Positions 25,230 to 35,174 are shown, numbered from the stretch's first letter. The stretch: 64,000 nt of DNA from Acinetobacter higginsii (GCF_000369525.1 NZ_KB850073.1:62001-126000); one strand, 5' to 3'. Notes: generated from the letters alone by a model not told the origin. A program made the numbers and translations.

Positions 25230-26573
25230 TCAATGCGGTTCATGATGCGCAAGTTTCTTTGGTAATCTGACCAATACGCTCAAACCGCCTAATTCAATAC
25301 TCCGAGATAAAGTCAAAACCCCACCTAAACGTTGGGTGGCTTTATCTACAATTGAAAGTCCAAGCCCACTACCCACTTCTAAGTGATGGTGGACACGATA
25401 AAAACGTTTTAGTACTTTGTCGTATTGTTCAGGATCAATTCCATTACCACTATCTTCGATTTGAATATAGGCAAAATCATCGGTATCGCTATAGACTGAA
25501 ATATTAATAATGCCTTGATTCGGGGTATATTTAATTGCATTGTCAATCAGGTTAAAAATAATCGAATGTACCGTTGATTCAAGACTCTGCATTTCAATCG
25601 GATCATTGCGCTCAAAGCCTAAATCAATCTCCTTTTGCATGGCTAAATTCACCAATTGCTCAACACAGTTGAGTGCAACATCGTTCAATCTGAAATTAGT
25701 ATTGGGTTCAATCAGGCTTAGTGCAACATCCTGCTTAGCCAATGCCAAAAGCTGGGTGACTAAATGTTGAATACGGGCTAAGCCTTTACTCAGATTTTGC
25801 AAAGCCTCATGTTCTGGAAACTGACTGATCAAAATTCGGGTTTGCAAATTCAGTGCAGTCACAGGTGTTCTAAGTTCATGCGCGGCATCGGCAATAAATT
25901 GCTTTTGCTCAGTTTGAGCATGCTGAATACGCTCAAATAAACGATTCATTTCTTCAATGGTGGGTAACAGTTCTTGTGGATAATCTTTCACATCTATCGG
26001 TGATAAACCATCCGAATCACGTTGGGTCAATTCCGTTTTAAAATCATCTAAGGGTTTTAAGCTCAAACTGATAATAAATGCTAACACCAAAATCGCAATC
26101 GGCAATAAGAGCAGATAAGGGACAAACATACTCCCGGCCAACTCCCACGCAAACGCATGGCGTACCTCTTCTTGTTGACTGACTTGAATCTGATAGTCTT
26201 TTAATGGAATCACATACACACGCCACTTTCCTTGCGGTGTGTTTTGGGTATAAAAACCAGCTTGTTTCACAGGCGGGAGCAAGAGATGGGTCTGATGCCA
26301 TAAATGACTTTGATCTTTATAGGCCCAAATATCAATCAACAAATCCTCTTCGTGGTAGGTTCTGTGCAACTCCACCCGACTTGCCGTTGGCGTTACTGGC
26401 TGAGAACTTGAACGTTCCGCCATATACTGCATTTGGGTATCTAAAATTTCATCGACTTCATGCAATGAAATTTTATATGCGGCTAAAATCAAGAAACAAC
26501 CCAGCACAATACTGAAAATAGAGGTCCCCCAAATCAGTCTTTTCTTGAGTGAATAATGCTGAGTTTTTTTCAT
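25230..26573 (-). CDS. pmrB: Sensor histidine kinase PmrB
   Basis: A 447-residue membrane sensor: TM1 about residues 12-33, periplasmic domain about 34-150, TM2 about 151-171, HAMP, phospho-acceptor H232 in FIADAAHELRTPVTAL, N box NLIDNAIKYTP, G boxes DSGNGIDPE and GSGLGLSIV. It phosphorylates PmrA in response to cationic peptides, Fe3+ or low pH; substitutions in this protein are a known route to colistin resistance in Acinetobacter. It follows pmrA by 4 bp. All catalytic motifs are intact; I cannot tell whether resistance substitutions are present without a reference alignment. Confidence 0.93.
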   Translation of the reverse strand: MKKTQHYSLKKRLIWGTSIFSIVLGCFLILAAYKISLHEVDEILDTQMQYMAERSSSQPVTPTASRVELHRTYHEEDLLIDIWAYKDQSHLWHQTHLLLPPVKQAGFYTQNTPQGKWRVYVIPLKDYQIQVSQQEEVRHAFAWELAGSMFVPYLLLLPIAILVLAFIISLSLKPLDDFKTELTQRDSDGLSPIDVKDYPQELLPTIEEMNRLFERIQHAQTEQKQFIADAAHELRTPVTALNLQTRILISQFPEHEALQNLSKGLARIQHLVTQLLALAKQDVALSLIEPNTNFRLNDVALNCVEQLVNLAMQKEIDLGFERNDPIEMQSLESTVHSIIFNLIDNAIKYTPNQGIINISVYSDTDDFAYIQIEDSGNGIDPEQYDKVLKRFYRVHHHLEVGSGLGLSIVDKATQRLGGVLTLSRSIELGGLSVLVRLPKKLAHHEPH

Positions 26574-26577
26574 AAGT

Positions 26578-27255
26578 TTAAGCTTGCCCCAAACGATAAC
26601 CTAGACCACGAATGGTTCGAATAAAGTCTTTTCCAAGTTTGGCTCGTAAATGGTGCACATAGACTTCAATGGTATTACTGGTCACTTCACTGTCAAAATC
26701 ATACAGTTTGTCTTCCAAATTAGCTTTCGAGAAAATTTTATTTGGATGAGAAACCATCGGGATCAGAATGGCCCATTCCCGATTAGAAAGTTCAATCTGT
26801 TGTCCTTTAAATGTCGCCAAGTGCTGTTCAACATCAAGAATCAACTCACCACTTTTTAACAATTGTGACTGACTTTTCAATTGTGCTGTTTCTACACTGC
26901 CACGACGTAATAACGCATTGATTCGTGCAAGTAATTCATCAAACTCATACGGTTTGATCAAATAATCATCTGCACCTTGATTGAGACCATCAACACGATT
27001 TTGTAACTGATCTCGTGCAGAAATAATCAACACAGGTATTGAACTACGTTGACGAATCTGTCTGAGAATTTGCATCCCATCCATCAAAGGTAGACCTAAA
27101 TCCAACAAGATTAAATCAAAAGACTGTTTGGTTAACAAAGCTAGTCCATCGACCCCGTTATTGACCCACTCCACCTCAAACTGATGATATCGCAATAAAG
27201 TCAATGTTGACTCAGCAATCATAAAATCATCTTCTATCATCAAGATCTTAGTCAT
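26578..27255 (-). CDS. pmrA: Response regulator PmrA
   Basis: An OmpR-family regulator of 225 residues: acidic pocket E8/D9/D10, phosphorylated D52 (LILLDLGLP), conserved K102 region (YLIKPYEFD), and a winged helix ending IRTIRGLGYRLGQA. The sequence is very close to Acinetobacter PmrA as I remember it. It activates pmrC and probably its own operon through direct repeats of TTTAAG type. It sits 14 bp downstream of pmrC. Confidence 0.95.
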   Translation of the reverse strand: MTKILMIEDDFMIAESTLTLLRYHQFEVEWVNNGVDGLALLTKQSFDLILLDLGLPLMDGMQILRQIRQRSSIPVLIISARDQLQNRVDGLNQGADDYLIKPYEFDELLARINALLRRGSVETAQLKSQSQLLKSGELILDVEQHLATFKGQQIELSNREWAILIPMVSHPNKIFSKANLEDKLYDFDSEVTSNTIEVYVHHLRAKLGKDFIRTIRGLGYRLGQA

Positions 27256-27269
27256 GATTTCATTACACC

Positions 27270-28913
27270 TTATGGGTTAGGACATGTCTGCAACATGTCA
27301 TTTTTAGCATTAATTACCTTGGTTTTGATATCAAGCAAACTCAGCATGGTTGGGAACAAGTTATCTTGGCTCAGCTTATTTTTACTTTGTTGTGCCAAAC
27401 ATTTGACTTGCTTCGCTGCTTGTTGTTGCCATGCCTGAGAGAACCACATCACCATCGGGACATGGGTTTGTTGCGTCGGTGCAATCGCATAAGGTGCACC
27501 ATGCAAATACATCCCACTCTCACCTGTTGATTCACCATGATCAGACAAATACCACAAACCTGTTTGATATTTCGTTGTATTTTTTAATGTTTCAATCAAT
27601 GAATCTAAAACATAATCGGTATAAAGCAAAGTATTATCATAGCTATTCACGAGTGCTTCTTGAGTACAGCCCTGAATCGCATTGGTATCACAGGTTGGTT
27701 TAAATACACGGTATTCAGCAGGTACCCGCTTATAATAGGCTGGTCCATGGCTGCCCATTTGATGCAATACCACTAAATGTGGACGGGTATCATCTTTCGG
27801 GATGGTTTCAATATAAGCTTTCAGACTATCAATCAAAATGTCATCCAGACATTCGCCATCCTTACACCATTTCTGTTGAATTGGCTCAGGGATTTTGAAT
27901 TGCTCAACACGGTCACAAGTCCCTTTACAACCCGAATTATTATCAATCCAAGTCACTTGGTAACCCGCTCGTTTTGCAATATCCAGTAGGCCTTCTCGAT
28001 GACTCGCAAGACGTTCATCGTAATCTTCTCTTGGCATACCAGAGAACATACAAGGTACTGAAACTGCCGTTGCTGTACCACACGAACTCACCTGAGAGAA
28101 ATTTAAAATATCCTGTTTGGCGAGTTTGGGATTAGTATCTTTTGCATAACCATTTAAAGAAAAATTTTCTGCACGTGCCGTTTCACCCACCACCAATACC
28201 ATCAGTTTGGGTACAGTTGTTGATGATTGCGTTGCTTGAGCATCTTCGCCATAAGTCACCAGAGGAAGATTTTCCTTAGGCGCTTTCTTTTTATAATACG
28301 ATACAAATGAAGCAATCATATTTTGAGGAGAAATCATGCCTTTTAAATCGCGGTTTTCACGAAAGATTGCAGCAAAATCGACATAAAAGACAAATAGTAA
28401 ACCACCAACCATAGCTAAAGAAACAAGTGAAGCCAGCACCTTTTTCCAAATTTGTCGAATAACAGGTTCAGGTTTTAATTTAATCAGCAAAATCACAATA
28501 ATCGGCACAATCACCATACCAATGATCCAAACCAGCAAATGCCAAGACCAGGTATCTTTTGCTTCAGCGATATCCGTTTGCATCAGGTTTTGAATTTGGT
28601 CTGAGGTGATCCAGACCCCTAGAGTATTAACCGCATAAGAGGCAAAACCACCAATAAAAACTAAGGCGATTGCAATTGGTTTTGCGGTCCATTTCCAATT
28701 CAAAACTTGAAAAAGAAAAGTATAGAATGCAGTTACCACACCGACTGAGGCTAAAACAAATAGTCCTGCTTTAAAACCTGTATAAGGGGTCAGTGTCTGC
28801 ATCTTTTCATAAAATGCAAAATTCAGAAAAACCCCTAACCAAACTGCGAGTAACACATTGAAGGTAAGTAATGAAATGGTCTTGGTTTTGAGTCTTTTTA
28901 GCAACATAAGCAT
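27270..28913 (-). CDS. pmrC: Lipid A phosphoethanolamine transferase (PmrC/EptA)
   Basis: A 547-residue inner-membrane enzyme that transfers phosphoethanolamine from phosphatidylethanolamine to lipid A, lowering polymyxin binding. Five N-terminal helices (about residues 10-180) precede a periplasmic sulfatase-fold domain with the nucleophile-bearing SCGTATAVSVPCMFS, zinc-site segments (VVGETARAENF and LSDHGESTGE) and cysteines for disulfides (GCKGTCDR, WCKDGECLDD). The start at 28913 (MLMLLKRL) aligns with known PmrC N-termini (MFNLLKRF); a GTG one codon upstream and an ATG two codons downstream are alternatives. First gene of pmrCAB, with a PmrA-like box 50 bp upstream. Confidence 0.95.
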   Translation of the reverse strand: MLMLLKRLKTKTISLLTFNVLLAVWLGVFLNFAFYEKMQTLTPYTGFKAGLFVLASVGVVTAFYTFLFQVLNWKWTAKPIAIALVFIGGFASYAVNTLGVWITSDQIQNLMQTDIAEAKDTWSWHLLVWIIGMVIVPIIVILLIKLKPEPVIRQIWKKVLASLVSLAMVGGLLFVFYVDFAAIFRENRDLKGMISPQNMIASFVSYYKKKAPKENLPLVTYGEDAQATQSSTTVPKLMVLVVGETARAENFSLNGYAKDTNPKLAKQDILNFSQVSSCGTATAVSVPCMFSGMPREDYDERLASHREGLLDIAKRAGYQVTWIDNNSGCKGTCDRVEQFKIPEPIQQKWCKDGECLDDILIDSLKAYIETIPKDDTRPHLVVLHQMGSHGPAYYKRVPAEYRVFKPTCDTNAIQGCTQEALVNSYDNTLLYTDYVLDSLIETLKNTTKYQTGLWYLSDHGESTGESGMYLHGAPYAIAPTQQTHVPMVMWFSQAWQQQAAKQVKCLAQQSKNKLSQDNLFPTMLSLLDIKTKVINAKNDMLQTCPNP

Positions 28914-28962
28914 CACAATCTAAAAATAAATTTCTTAGCTTTTTTTAAGATAAGAATAAAAA

Positions 28963-28979
28963 CTTAAAAATGACTTAAA
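28963..28979 (-). promoter_or_regulatory. PmrA box upstream of pmrC
   Basis: On the minus strand TTTAAG-TCATT-TTTAAG, a perfect 6-bp direct repeat with a 5-bp spacer, 50 bp before the pmrC start. It fits the HTTAAD-N5-HTTAAD PmrA consensus and implies autoregulation of pmrCAB. Confidence 0.7.
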
Positions 28980-29159
28980 CAAAACAATAGCAACCCAACA
29001 AAATGACAGGTTAAAAATTGAGTTAATTAAGAATTGGAGTAATTAAAGTATGAATAAGGTCCTATTTTTATAAATCCTTGGCGAAGCAATTCCCGATCCT
29101 TGTAGCCTAGCGTTTTATGAAAATAAATAATTCTATTTAAAGAAAAAACAATATAAACA

Positions 29160-29193
29160 AAAATGCCCTTTAAGCAAACTTAAAGGGCATTTT
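29160..29193. terminator. Terminator after the first porin gene
   Basis: A 15-bp perfect stem (AAAATGCCCTTTAAG and complement, CAAA loop) with T runs on both strands, 15 bp past the porin stop. Confidence 0.9.
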
Positions 29194-29207
29194 TAAATAA
29201 AAGCAGA

Positions 29208-30314
29208 TTAGAATTTGAACTCTAAACCTAAGCCTGCAACAGGTTGTTTATCCTTTTTGCTTGCTTGCTCAAGCGTTAGATAACCTGCATAACCATAAGT
29301 CTTAACTTGTTTGTTAAATGCATAATCTGCACCAGCAATAATTTGTTTTGCTTTAAAGTCAGCAGTATTGGTTTTAAAGCTCGTATCATTCTGACTATAT
29401 TGACCTTTCACCGTCCAGTTCTTCGCTTGAGGGATATTATATTCCGCGCCTAACAACCAACCTTGTGTATCATCAATATTTTCTGAACCTGGCGCATTAC
29501 CAGACACAGCTTCTACTTCTGAAGTCTGATACAGTGCTTTAAGTGCCAAGCCTTCAAGCGGCGTGACTTTACCAATTGCACGTACCGTATTTGCCGCTGC
29601 AAACAAGCCACCACCAGCAATTGCAGGCTCAGCCGCATTTAAGAAACCACGACCAAGGAAGGTGCTTGGAATCGCTTTGTCATAACCAAGACCAGCTACC
29701 ACCAATGGATTTTCATAAGTTACAGATGCTGACCATGCATCACCTAAACCACGACCAGCAACTTTTGCGCCGCCACTGGTTGCTTTAATACCAGAAGACT
29801 CACCTGTTGCAAGTAACGCATTAAATTTAAATGCACCATCAAGCAATTTCACTGCTGGTGATTCATAAATCACTGCATTATCAATACGGTTTTCACCTGT
29901 GAAAATACCTGTGATATCGGCCTTATTGGCAACATAGTTGTTAAAAGTATCTACAACACTCGATAATTGTTTTACAGGCGTATCGTGCTTACCAATTTTC
30001 AAAGTACCCAATTGCGCATCTTTCAAACCGACAAAACGGTTACGCTGTACCCAATCATTGCTATCACCATCAGCGCTAAAGCCCCATTCGATTGCATAAA
30101 CTGCGCTTAAACGCTCAGTTAGCTTTTCATCACCTTTAAGTCCAAGGAATGAACTGTTTGAGCTGATTTCCCAAACGTCTTTGTTTGACTTCGTTGCATT
30201 TTTTTCTGGTAAATAATCAACACTGGCATCAATCTCGCCATAAAATGTTGGTGCAGCAAAAGTGGTTGTTGCAAGTAAACTAAGCACTGCTGCTGTTACA
30301 ATTTTGATTTTCAT
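29208..30314 (-). CDS. Gram-negative general porin (Porin_4 type), copy 1
   Basis: A 368-residue outer-membrane porin. A signal peptide cleaved near TTTFA-AP is followed by FYGEIDASVDYLP, the start of the first beta strand, by a WEISSNSSFLGLKGDEKL segment typical of Neisseria/Burkholderia-type trimeric porins, by the constriction-loop-like NNYVANKADITGIFTGENR, and by a C-terminal phenylalanine (GLGLEFKF) recognised by the BAM complex. It is clearly paralogous to the 43656-44795 porin. It stands alone, so the preferred solute cannot be deduced. AGGA precedes the ATG. Confidence 0.88.
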   Translation of the reverse strand: MKIKIVTAAVLSLLATTTFAAPTFYGEIDASVDYLPEKNATKSNKDVWEISSNSSFLGLKGDEKLTERLSAVYAIEWGFSADGDSNDWVQRNRFVGLKDAQLGTLKIGKHDTPVKQLSSVVDTFNNYVANKADITGIFTGENRIDNAVIYESPAVKLLDGAFKFNALLATGESSGIKATSGGAKVAGRGLGDAWSASVTYENPLVVAGLGYDKAIPSTFLGRGFLNAAEPAIAGGGLFAAANTVRAIGKVTPLEGLALKALYQTSEVEAVSGNAPGSENIDDTQGWLLGAEYNIPQAKNWTVKGQYSQNDTSFKTNTADFKAKQIIAGADYAFNKQVKTYGYAGYLTLEQASKKDKQPVAGLGLEFKF

Positions 30315-30661
30315 TGTTTACATCCTGGTTAAATTTGTAACAAATCCTACACATTAACTTTATATGACAAAACGATTAAAATCTTATTAATTTATTCCAA
30401 TTTCGACTAAAGTTTAATTTTTATACATTTAGTTATTCATTCTAATTGACTTATTTACGACAATATACACTCTAAATTTAATATCTATATCAATTAATTA
30501 TCGAAATATTTCTATATTCTTATTCACAGAAATCTCTATATTCATAAAATGATAAAATCCGACGAAAATCATTCCATTCCTATATAAGCTGAGTCATGTA
30601 CCCAGATTATTTGTTTCAACATATATCGTTTAAACACAAAAATTGTAATAAAAAGTGACCT
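30315..30661. promoter_or_regulatory. AT-rich region upstream of porin copy 1
   Basis: 347 bp without a gene, very AT-rich. It must carry the porin promoter and the 3' end of the minus-strand MFS transcript; I see no hairpin with a T run here and no conserved element. Confidence 0.35.
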
Positions 30662-31909
30662 TTATCTTGCTTTATTTTTCCAATAAAAGATCGGACTCAA
30701 ACACAGCATCGAAATGACACAGATCACCAGTAAATAATCTGCATAGCCCAGCCAATCGCCAACCATACCACTGAATAAATACAATAAACCACTGACCGTT
30801 GCCATGATCGATACCTGAAAGGTAAAGTCCGTTCCTGCAAATTGTTTACGGCTATATTGCATGACCAGTGTCAGCATCGCGACCAGCAGCATTGCAGAAC
30901 AGGCATCTTCAACTGCATTTACCACATACAACCAAAGTGGAGCAATTTGATAACGAGATTCATAGGCATAGCCGAGAATGGCATACGCCCCCAAACTTAT
31001 AATTTTCAAAAATGAGAATACGATTAAACAACTTGTTCTAGAGAAATATTTTAATAATAGCCCAGCGACAGCCGCTCCCAATAATGCCGCAACTGCTCCA
31101 AACATGGTAATAAACACCCCAATCTGAGTGAAATTCAGCCCCATATCCACCATCAACGGTTTCAATAAAGGTCCTGCTAGACCATCAGCCACTTTAAAAC
31201 TGATCAGTACGAACAGCCATGCTTTTAATTCTGGAGAAGACTGGAAATAATTTAAATAAGCTTTAATTGCCTGAGTAAAGGATTGAACATTCGCTTTATT
31301 GAGTGCGTCTTTGCTTTCATGTTGCGGCTCGGAATGAAATAAAACAGGCAATGTGTTTAAAAAAACCAAACCTGCCAAAGCCAGAAATGTGCTTTGCCAA
31401 TCCAGCCAATCCAAACACCAAAGTACAGCTCCGCCCCCAACAATAAAACCTAAACGTGATCCGATCACTTGGAAGGTATTGCCCCAATGCTGCTGATCAC
31501 TTTTGAGTAAATTGACAGCCAAACCATCTGTGGCAATATCTTGGGTTGCCCCTGTTAAATTCATCAACAAGAGTAAGCCAAAGAAAATCAGTAGATAACT
31601 CGGTTGATCCAAGGCATGGATAGGGAAAAATGAGAGAATAATTAGAATAACAACGCTGCAAAGTTGCGTCGGAATGATCCAGCTACGGTAGTGCCCGAAT
31701 CCAAATAAGGCAAACCGATCCACATAAGCAGCCCAAAAAATCTTAATCGACCAAGGCAACATCAATAAGCCGAAACCACCAATATGCGCCAGCGACACCC
31801 CTTGTGCCCTTAAAATCACAGGTAATGCATGCGTCATAAAGCCAACAGGCAAGCCCTGTGCCCAATACAAAGAAAACAATAAAATGTAAATCTGTCGAAG
31901 ATTAGGCAT
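30662..31909 (-). CDS. MFS transporter, AmpG/PAT-like
   Basis: A 415-residue protein with 12 hydrophobic helices. The N-terminus (LYWAQGLPVGFMTHALPVILRAQGVS) and the segment MLPWSIKIFWAAYVDRF resemble the peptide-acetyl-CoA/AmpG branch of the MFS, members of which import muropeptides or related molecules. The frame can be extended to a TTG at 31933, but the ATG at 31909 (MPNLRQIYI) gives the usual N-terminus. Divergent from the acyltransferase gene. Substrate uncertain; a recycling muropeptide permease is one option. Confidence 0.75.
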   Translation of the reverse strand: MPNLRQIYILLFSLYWAQGLPVGFMTHALPVILRAQGVSLAHIGGFGLLMLPWSIKIFWAAYVDRFALFGFGHYRSWIIPTQLCSVVILIILSFFPIHALDQPSYLLIFFGLLLLMNLTGATQDIATDGLAVNLLKSDQQHWGNTFQVIGSRLGFIVGGGAVLWCLDWLDWQSTFLALAGLVFLNTLPVLFHSEPQHESKDALNKANVQSFTQAIKAYLNYFQSSPELKAWLFVLISFKVADGLAGPLLKPLMVDMGLNFTQIGVFITMFGAVAALLGAAVAGLLLKYFSRTSCLIVFSFLKIISLGAYAILGYAYESRYQIAPLWLYVVNAVEDACSAMLLVAMLTLVMQYSRKQFAGTDFTFQVSIMATVSGLLYLFSGMVGDWLGYADYLLVICVISMLCLSPIFYWKNKAR

Positions 31910-32053
31910 TCCGCGTTTTCCATGGCAGTACAATAAGGTCGATCAAGTATCCAATCCTTTCATCTGTAAGGCAATAAAATCTTATTTTTTGCCAATGCAG
32001 GCGCTGTCATGAGTGTTTAACATAATTGTAGTTGTCATTACATATCGTGATTT

Positions 32054-32680
32054 ATGCCACAGCATTTTCCAGATTTACCTCCGCTGGTTCCACAACGTGG
32101 TACAGCTTATAGTCGTGCATTGTGTAAAAAACTTTTTCTCGGCCAAGGCTGGACGGTTGTTGGTGAAATTCCCAATCTACCTAAAGCTGTTGCCATTATC
32201 TCGCCACATACTTCCAATATTGATGGTTGGTATGGTTTTCTCGCTATAGGTGGCTTAGGCTTAAAAATTACGGTTTTAGGTAAAGATACTTTATTTAAAC
32301 CAGCTTTGAAGCCACTTTTAAACTGGGCAGGACTCATTCCTGTTCATCGTGATAGTGCTCATGGTTTGACAGAACAAGTTGTTGCCACGATTCATCAACA
32401 CGATAAAATCTGGATTGGGATGGCGCCTGAAGGAACACGTAAAAAAGCAGAGAAAATGAAAAGTGGTTTCTATCATATTGCCCATGCTGCCGGGATTCCC
32501 ATCGTAATGTTTGCTTTTGATTACGACCATAAAACCATTTACTGCTTAGGTGCTTTTACCCCAACAGGTCACTATCAACAAGACTTAGAGCACATCATGC
32601 AACGTTATGTCGGACACTTCTCGCCCAAAAACCCAGATTGGCTGGCAGAACCCTTACAAAAACTTGTGAAAAAAAACTAG
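32054..32680 (+). CDS. PlsC-like acyltransferase
   Basis: A 208-residue member of the lysophospholipid acyltransferase superfamily: the HxxxxD motif is H52-TSNI-D57 and the glycerophosphate-binding motif is APEGTR at 124-129. There is no obvious membrane anchor beyond a short hydrophobic patch around residue 62-72. It probably acylates a lysophospholipid or a related small acceptor at the inner membrane. The patatin lipoprotein gene starts 62 bp downstream on the same strand, giving a possible lipid-remodelling pair. Confidence 0.8.
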   Translation: MPQHFPDLPPLVPQRGTAYSRALCKKLFLGQGWTVVGEIPNLPKAVAIISPHTSNIDGWYGFLAIGGLGLKITVLGKDTLFKPALKPLLNWAGLIPVHRDSAHGLTEQVVATIHQHDKIWIGMAPEGTRKKAEKMKSGFYHIAHAAGIPIVMFAFDYDHKTIYCLGAFTPTGHYQQDLEHIMQRYVGHFSPKNPDWLAEPLQKLVKKN

Positions 32681-32742
32681 AAAGTTAAGGGCAAATCTGC
32701 TCTGATGTGCCCATCTTTTTGTACATTTTATCTGCACCTGAT

Positions 32743-33660
32743 ATGAAAATTGCTCGACTGTCTTGCTTGGCTGTTCTAAGTCTCGCTTTATTTGGTTGTG
32801 ATCAAACAGCAAAGAAAACACCTCAAACTACGGCGATTAAAGCACGTGAACCTGTCATTGCACTCGCGTTGGGTGGTGGCGGTGCCAAAGGCTTTGCCCA
32901 TATTGGCGTGATCAAGGTATTAGAGTCACATGGCATTAAAGCCAAAATCGTGACGGGCACCAGTGCAGGGAGTTTCGTGGGCAGTATTTATGCCAGTGGA
33001 CAAACCCCTTATCAAATGCAGAATCTGGCGTTAAAACTGCAAGAATCTGATTTACGCGATTTAACTTTGAATAGTCAAGGTATTATCCTCGGCCAAAAGC
33101 TACAAAACTATGTAAATACGCAAGTGGGCAATAAACCAATTGAGCAATTCCCAATTCGTTTTGCTGCGGTCGCAACGCGCTTAGATAATGGAAAAAAAGC
33201 AGAGTTTATTAAAGGCAATGCAGGTCAAGCTGTACGAGCTTCTTGTAGTATTCCAAACGTGTTTGTGCCTGCAGTAATTGGCAATACCAAATATGTAGAT
33301 GGTGGCTTAGTCAGTCCAATTCCTGTCAAAACAGCCAAAGATATGGGGGCCGATATTGTGATTGCCGTAGATATCTCTGCACGTCCAGTGGGTGGTAAAC
33401 CTTTAAGCATGTGGGGTTTATTGGACCAAACCATTAATATCATGGGACAGCAAAGTATTAATGAAGAGTTGAATCAAGCCACCGTCGTGATTCAGCCTAA
33501 AGTGGGCCATTTAGGCGCATTAGACCTAAAATCCAGTAATGAAGCAATTTTAGAAGGTGAAAAAGCGGCTCAAGCCAAGATCACTGCGATTCGAAATGCG
33601 ATTACGACATTTAAAAACTCCCCTGCTGCCCTTAAGCCTGCACCAAAGTCTAAATTCTAA
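32743..33660 (+). CDS. Patatin-like phospholipase lipoprotein (RssA family)
   Basis: A 305-residue patatin-domain serine hydrolase with a lipoprotein signal (lipobox LFGC, C19). Oxyanion loop GGGGAKG at 44-50, nucleophile S74 in GTSAGS, catalytic aspartate in the later DGG (YVDGGLVSPIPV). The lipobox makes ATG 32743 the start; a GTG at 32707 opens the frame earlier but would bury the signal. It would hydrolyse phospholipid acyl esters from the periplasmic face or outer membrane. Confidence 0.88.
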   Translation: MKIARLSCLAVLSLALFGCDQTAKKTPQTTAIKAREPVIALALGGGGAKGFAHIGVIKVLESHGIKAKIVTGTSAGSFVGSIYASGQTPYQMQNLALKLQESDLRDLTLNSQGIILGQKLQNYVNTQVGNKPIEQFPIRFAAVATRLDNGKKAEFIKGNAGQAVRASCSIPNVFVPAVIGNTKYVDGGLVSPIPVKTAKDMGADIVIAVDISARPVGGKPLSMWGLLDQTINIMGQQSINEELNQATVVIQPKVGHLGALDLKSSNEAILEGEKAAQAKITAIRNAITTFKNSPAALKPAPKSKF

Positions 33661-33841
33661 ACATCCGCTCAAGGGCTGTTGATCTGCATAACGACTTGCA
33701 ATCCAAGCAAGATTTCTCATGACCATCAGCCCCAAATTCTAAAAAAACAATCTTTGTATATTCATAAAGATAATGATCTGCTAGAGTGCTAAAGGTGAAT
33801 ATTTTTTCACCTCCACTCCGTTTAATGATGCGAGCAAATCT

Positions 33842-34303
33842 ATGGAATTTGTAGTTGAACCTTGGCACTGGTTTGTATTAGGGATTTTACTCATTCTTTC
33901 AGAGTTAATTTTGCCTGCTTTTGCTGCATTATGGTTTGGCATAGCAGCAGTCATGGTCTGTATTTTACTGTGGCTTTTCCCGATGATGGGCTTTACCACC
34001 CAAGTCATTACTTGGGGAATTTTATCTATTTTATGCACGATTCTTTGGTTCAAATTTATCAAACCTCTCTCCATTGATAAAACCAAAGCAGGACTTCCTC
34101 GTGAAGCAACCATTGGTCAAGTCGGTATGGTGATCCAGACTGGTCTTGAACATGGACAAATCATTGTACGCTTCTCGATGCCTGTTTTAGGTTCTGATGA
34201 ATGGAATTGTCGTTGTACTGTACCTGTACAAGTCGGCGATCGCGTTCGAGTCGTTGATATTTTGGGTAATGATTTAGTCGTTCAACCGCATAGCACGTCA
34301 TAA
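33842..34303 (+). CDS. NfeD-family membrane protein
   Basis: A short (153-residue) NfeD protein: a brief N-terminus, three hydrophobic helices (about 10-75), then a C-terminal OB-fold domain (EATIGQVGMVIQTGLEHGQIIVRF ... VQVGDRVRVVDILGNDL). It lacks the long ClpP-like protease domain of NfeD1b. NfeD proteins partner with SPFH proteins, and the SPFH gene follows after 19 bp, which is the classic pairing for membrane-microdomain or quality-control assemblies. Confidence 0.88.
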   Translation: MEFVVEPWHWFVLGILLILSELILPAFAALWFGIAAVMVCILLWLFPMMGFTTQVITWGILSILCTILWFKFIKPLSIDKTKAGLPREATIGQVGMVIQTGLEHGQIIVRFSMPVLGSDEWNCRCTVPVQVGDRVRVVDILGNDLVVQPHSTS

Positions 34304-34322
34304 ACACAAAAGAGGGTTTTCA

Positions 34323-35174
34323 ATGTCTGTCGGTACTATTGTTGTTTTAGCTTTTTTAGCTTTTATTGCTATAACCATCTTTAAAGGGGTTCGTATTGTT
34401 CCCCAAGGTTATAAATGGATTGTTCAACGTTTAGGTAAATACCATACCACGTTGAATCCTGGTCTCAATTTCGTGATTCCATATGTAGACGAAGTTGCTT
34501 ATAAAATTACCACGAAAGATATTGTTTTAGATATTCCTTCACAAGAAGTCATTACCCGAGACAATGCTGTACTGGTGATGAATGCCGTAGCTTATATCAA
34601 CCTGACAACACCAGAAAAAGCGGTGTATGGGATTGAAAACTATACTTGGGCCATTCAAAACCTTGTTCAAACTTCACTCCGTTCAATCGTTGGTGAAATG
34701 GATTTGGATGATGCGCTTTCTTCACGTGATCATATCAAAGCGAAGTTAAAAGCAGCCATTTCTGATGATATTTCAGATTGGGGCATTACCCTGAAAACGG
34801 TTGAAATCCAAGATATTCAGCCATCTCACACCATGCAAGCTGCGATGGAAGCTCAAGCGGCGGCTGAGCGTCAACGTCGTGCGACGGTGACTAAAGCAGA
34901 TGGTGAAAAACAGGCTGCGATTTTAGAAGCAGATGGTCGTTTGGAAGCTTCGCGTCGTGATGCAGAAGCTCAGGTTGTTCTTGCAGAATCTTCACAACGT
35001 GCGATTGAAATGGTCACGACAGCTGTCGGTGATAAAGAAATCCCTGTTGCTTACTTACTCGGTGAGCAATATGTAAAAGCGATGCAAGATCTTTCTAAAT
35101 CAAGCAATGCAAAAACTGTGGTACTTCCAGCCGATGTACTCAATGCCATTCGTGGAATTATGGGCAAACACTAA
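34323..35174 (+). CDS. SPFH/band-7 (stomatin-like) protein, QmcA type
   Basis: A 283-residue stomatin/prohibitin-family protein: one N-terminal membrane helix (about 4-20), the SPFH domain (GVRIVPQGYKWIVQRLGKYHTTLNPGLNF onward), then a charged helical segment (EAQAAAERQRRATVTKADGEKQAAILEADG region) for oligomerisation. It is shorter than E. coli QmcA by about 20 residues. With the upstream NfeD gene it forms a two-gene operon ending in a 13-bp-stem terminator. Confidence 0.9.
   Translation: MSVGTIVVLAFLAFIAITIFKGVRIVPQGYKWIVQRLGKYHTTLNPGLNFVIPYVDEVAYKITTKDIVLDIPSQEVITRDNAVLVMNAVAYINLTTPEKAVYGIENYTWAIQNLVQTSLRSIVGEMDLDDALSSRDHIKAKLKAAISDDISDWGITLKTVEIQDIQPSHTMQAAMEAQAAAERQRRATVTKADGEKQAAILEADGRLEASRRDAEAQVVLAESSQRAIEMVTTAVGDKEIPVAYLLGEQYVKAMQDLSKSSNAKTVVLPADVLNAIRGIMGKH

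Noticed and set aside
33550..34113. Minus-strand frames antisense to the patatin and NfeD genes
   Set aside because: They overlap well-supported coding sequences, lack ribosome-binding sites and resemble no protein.
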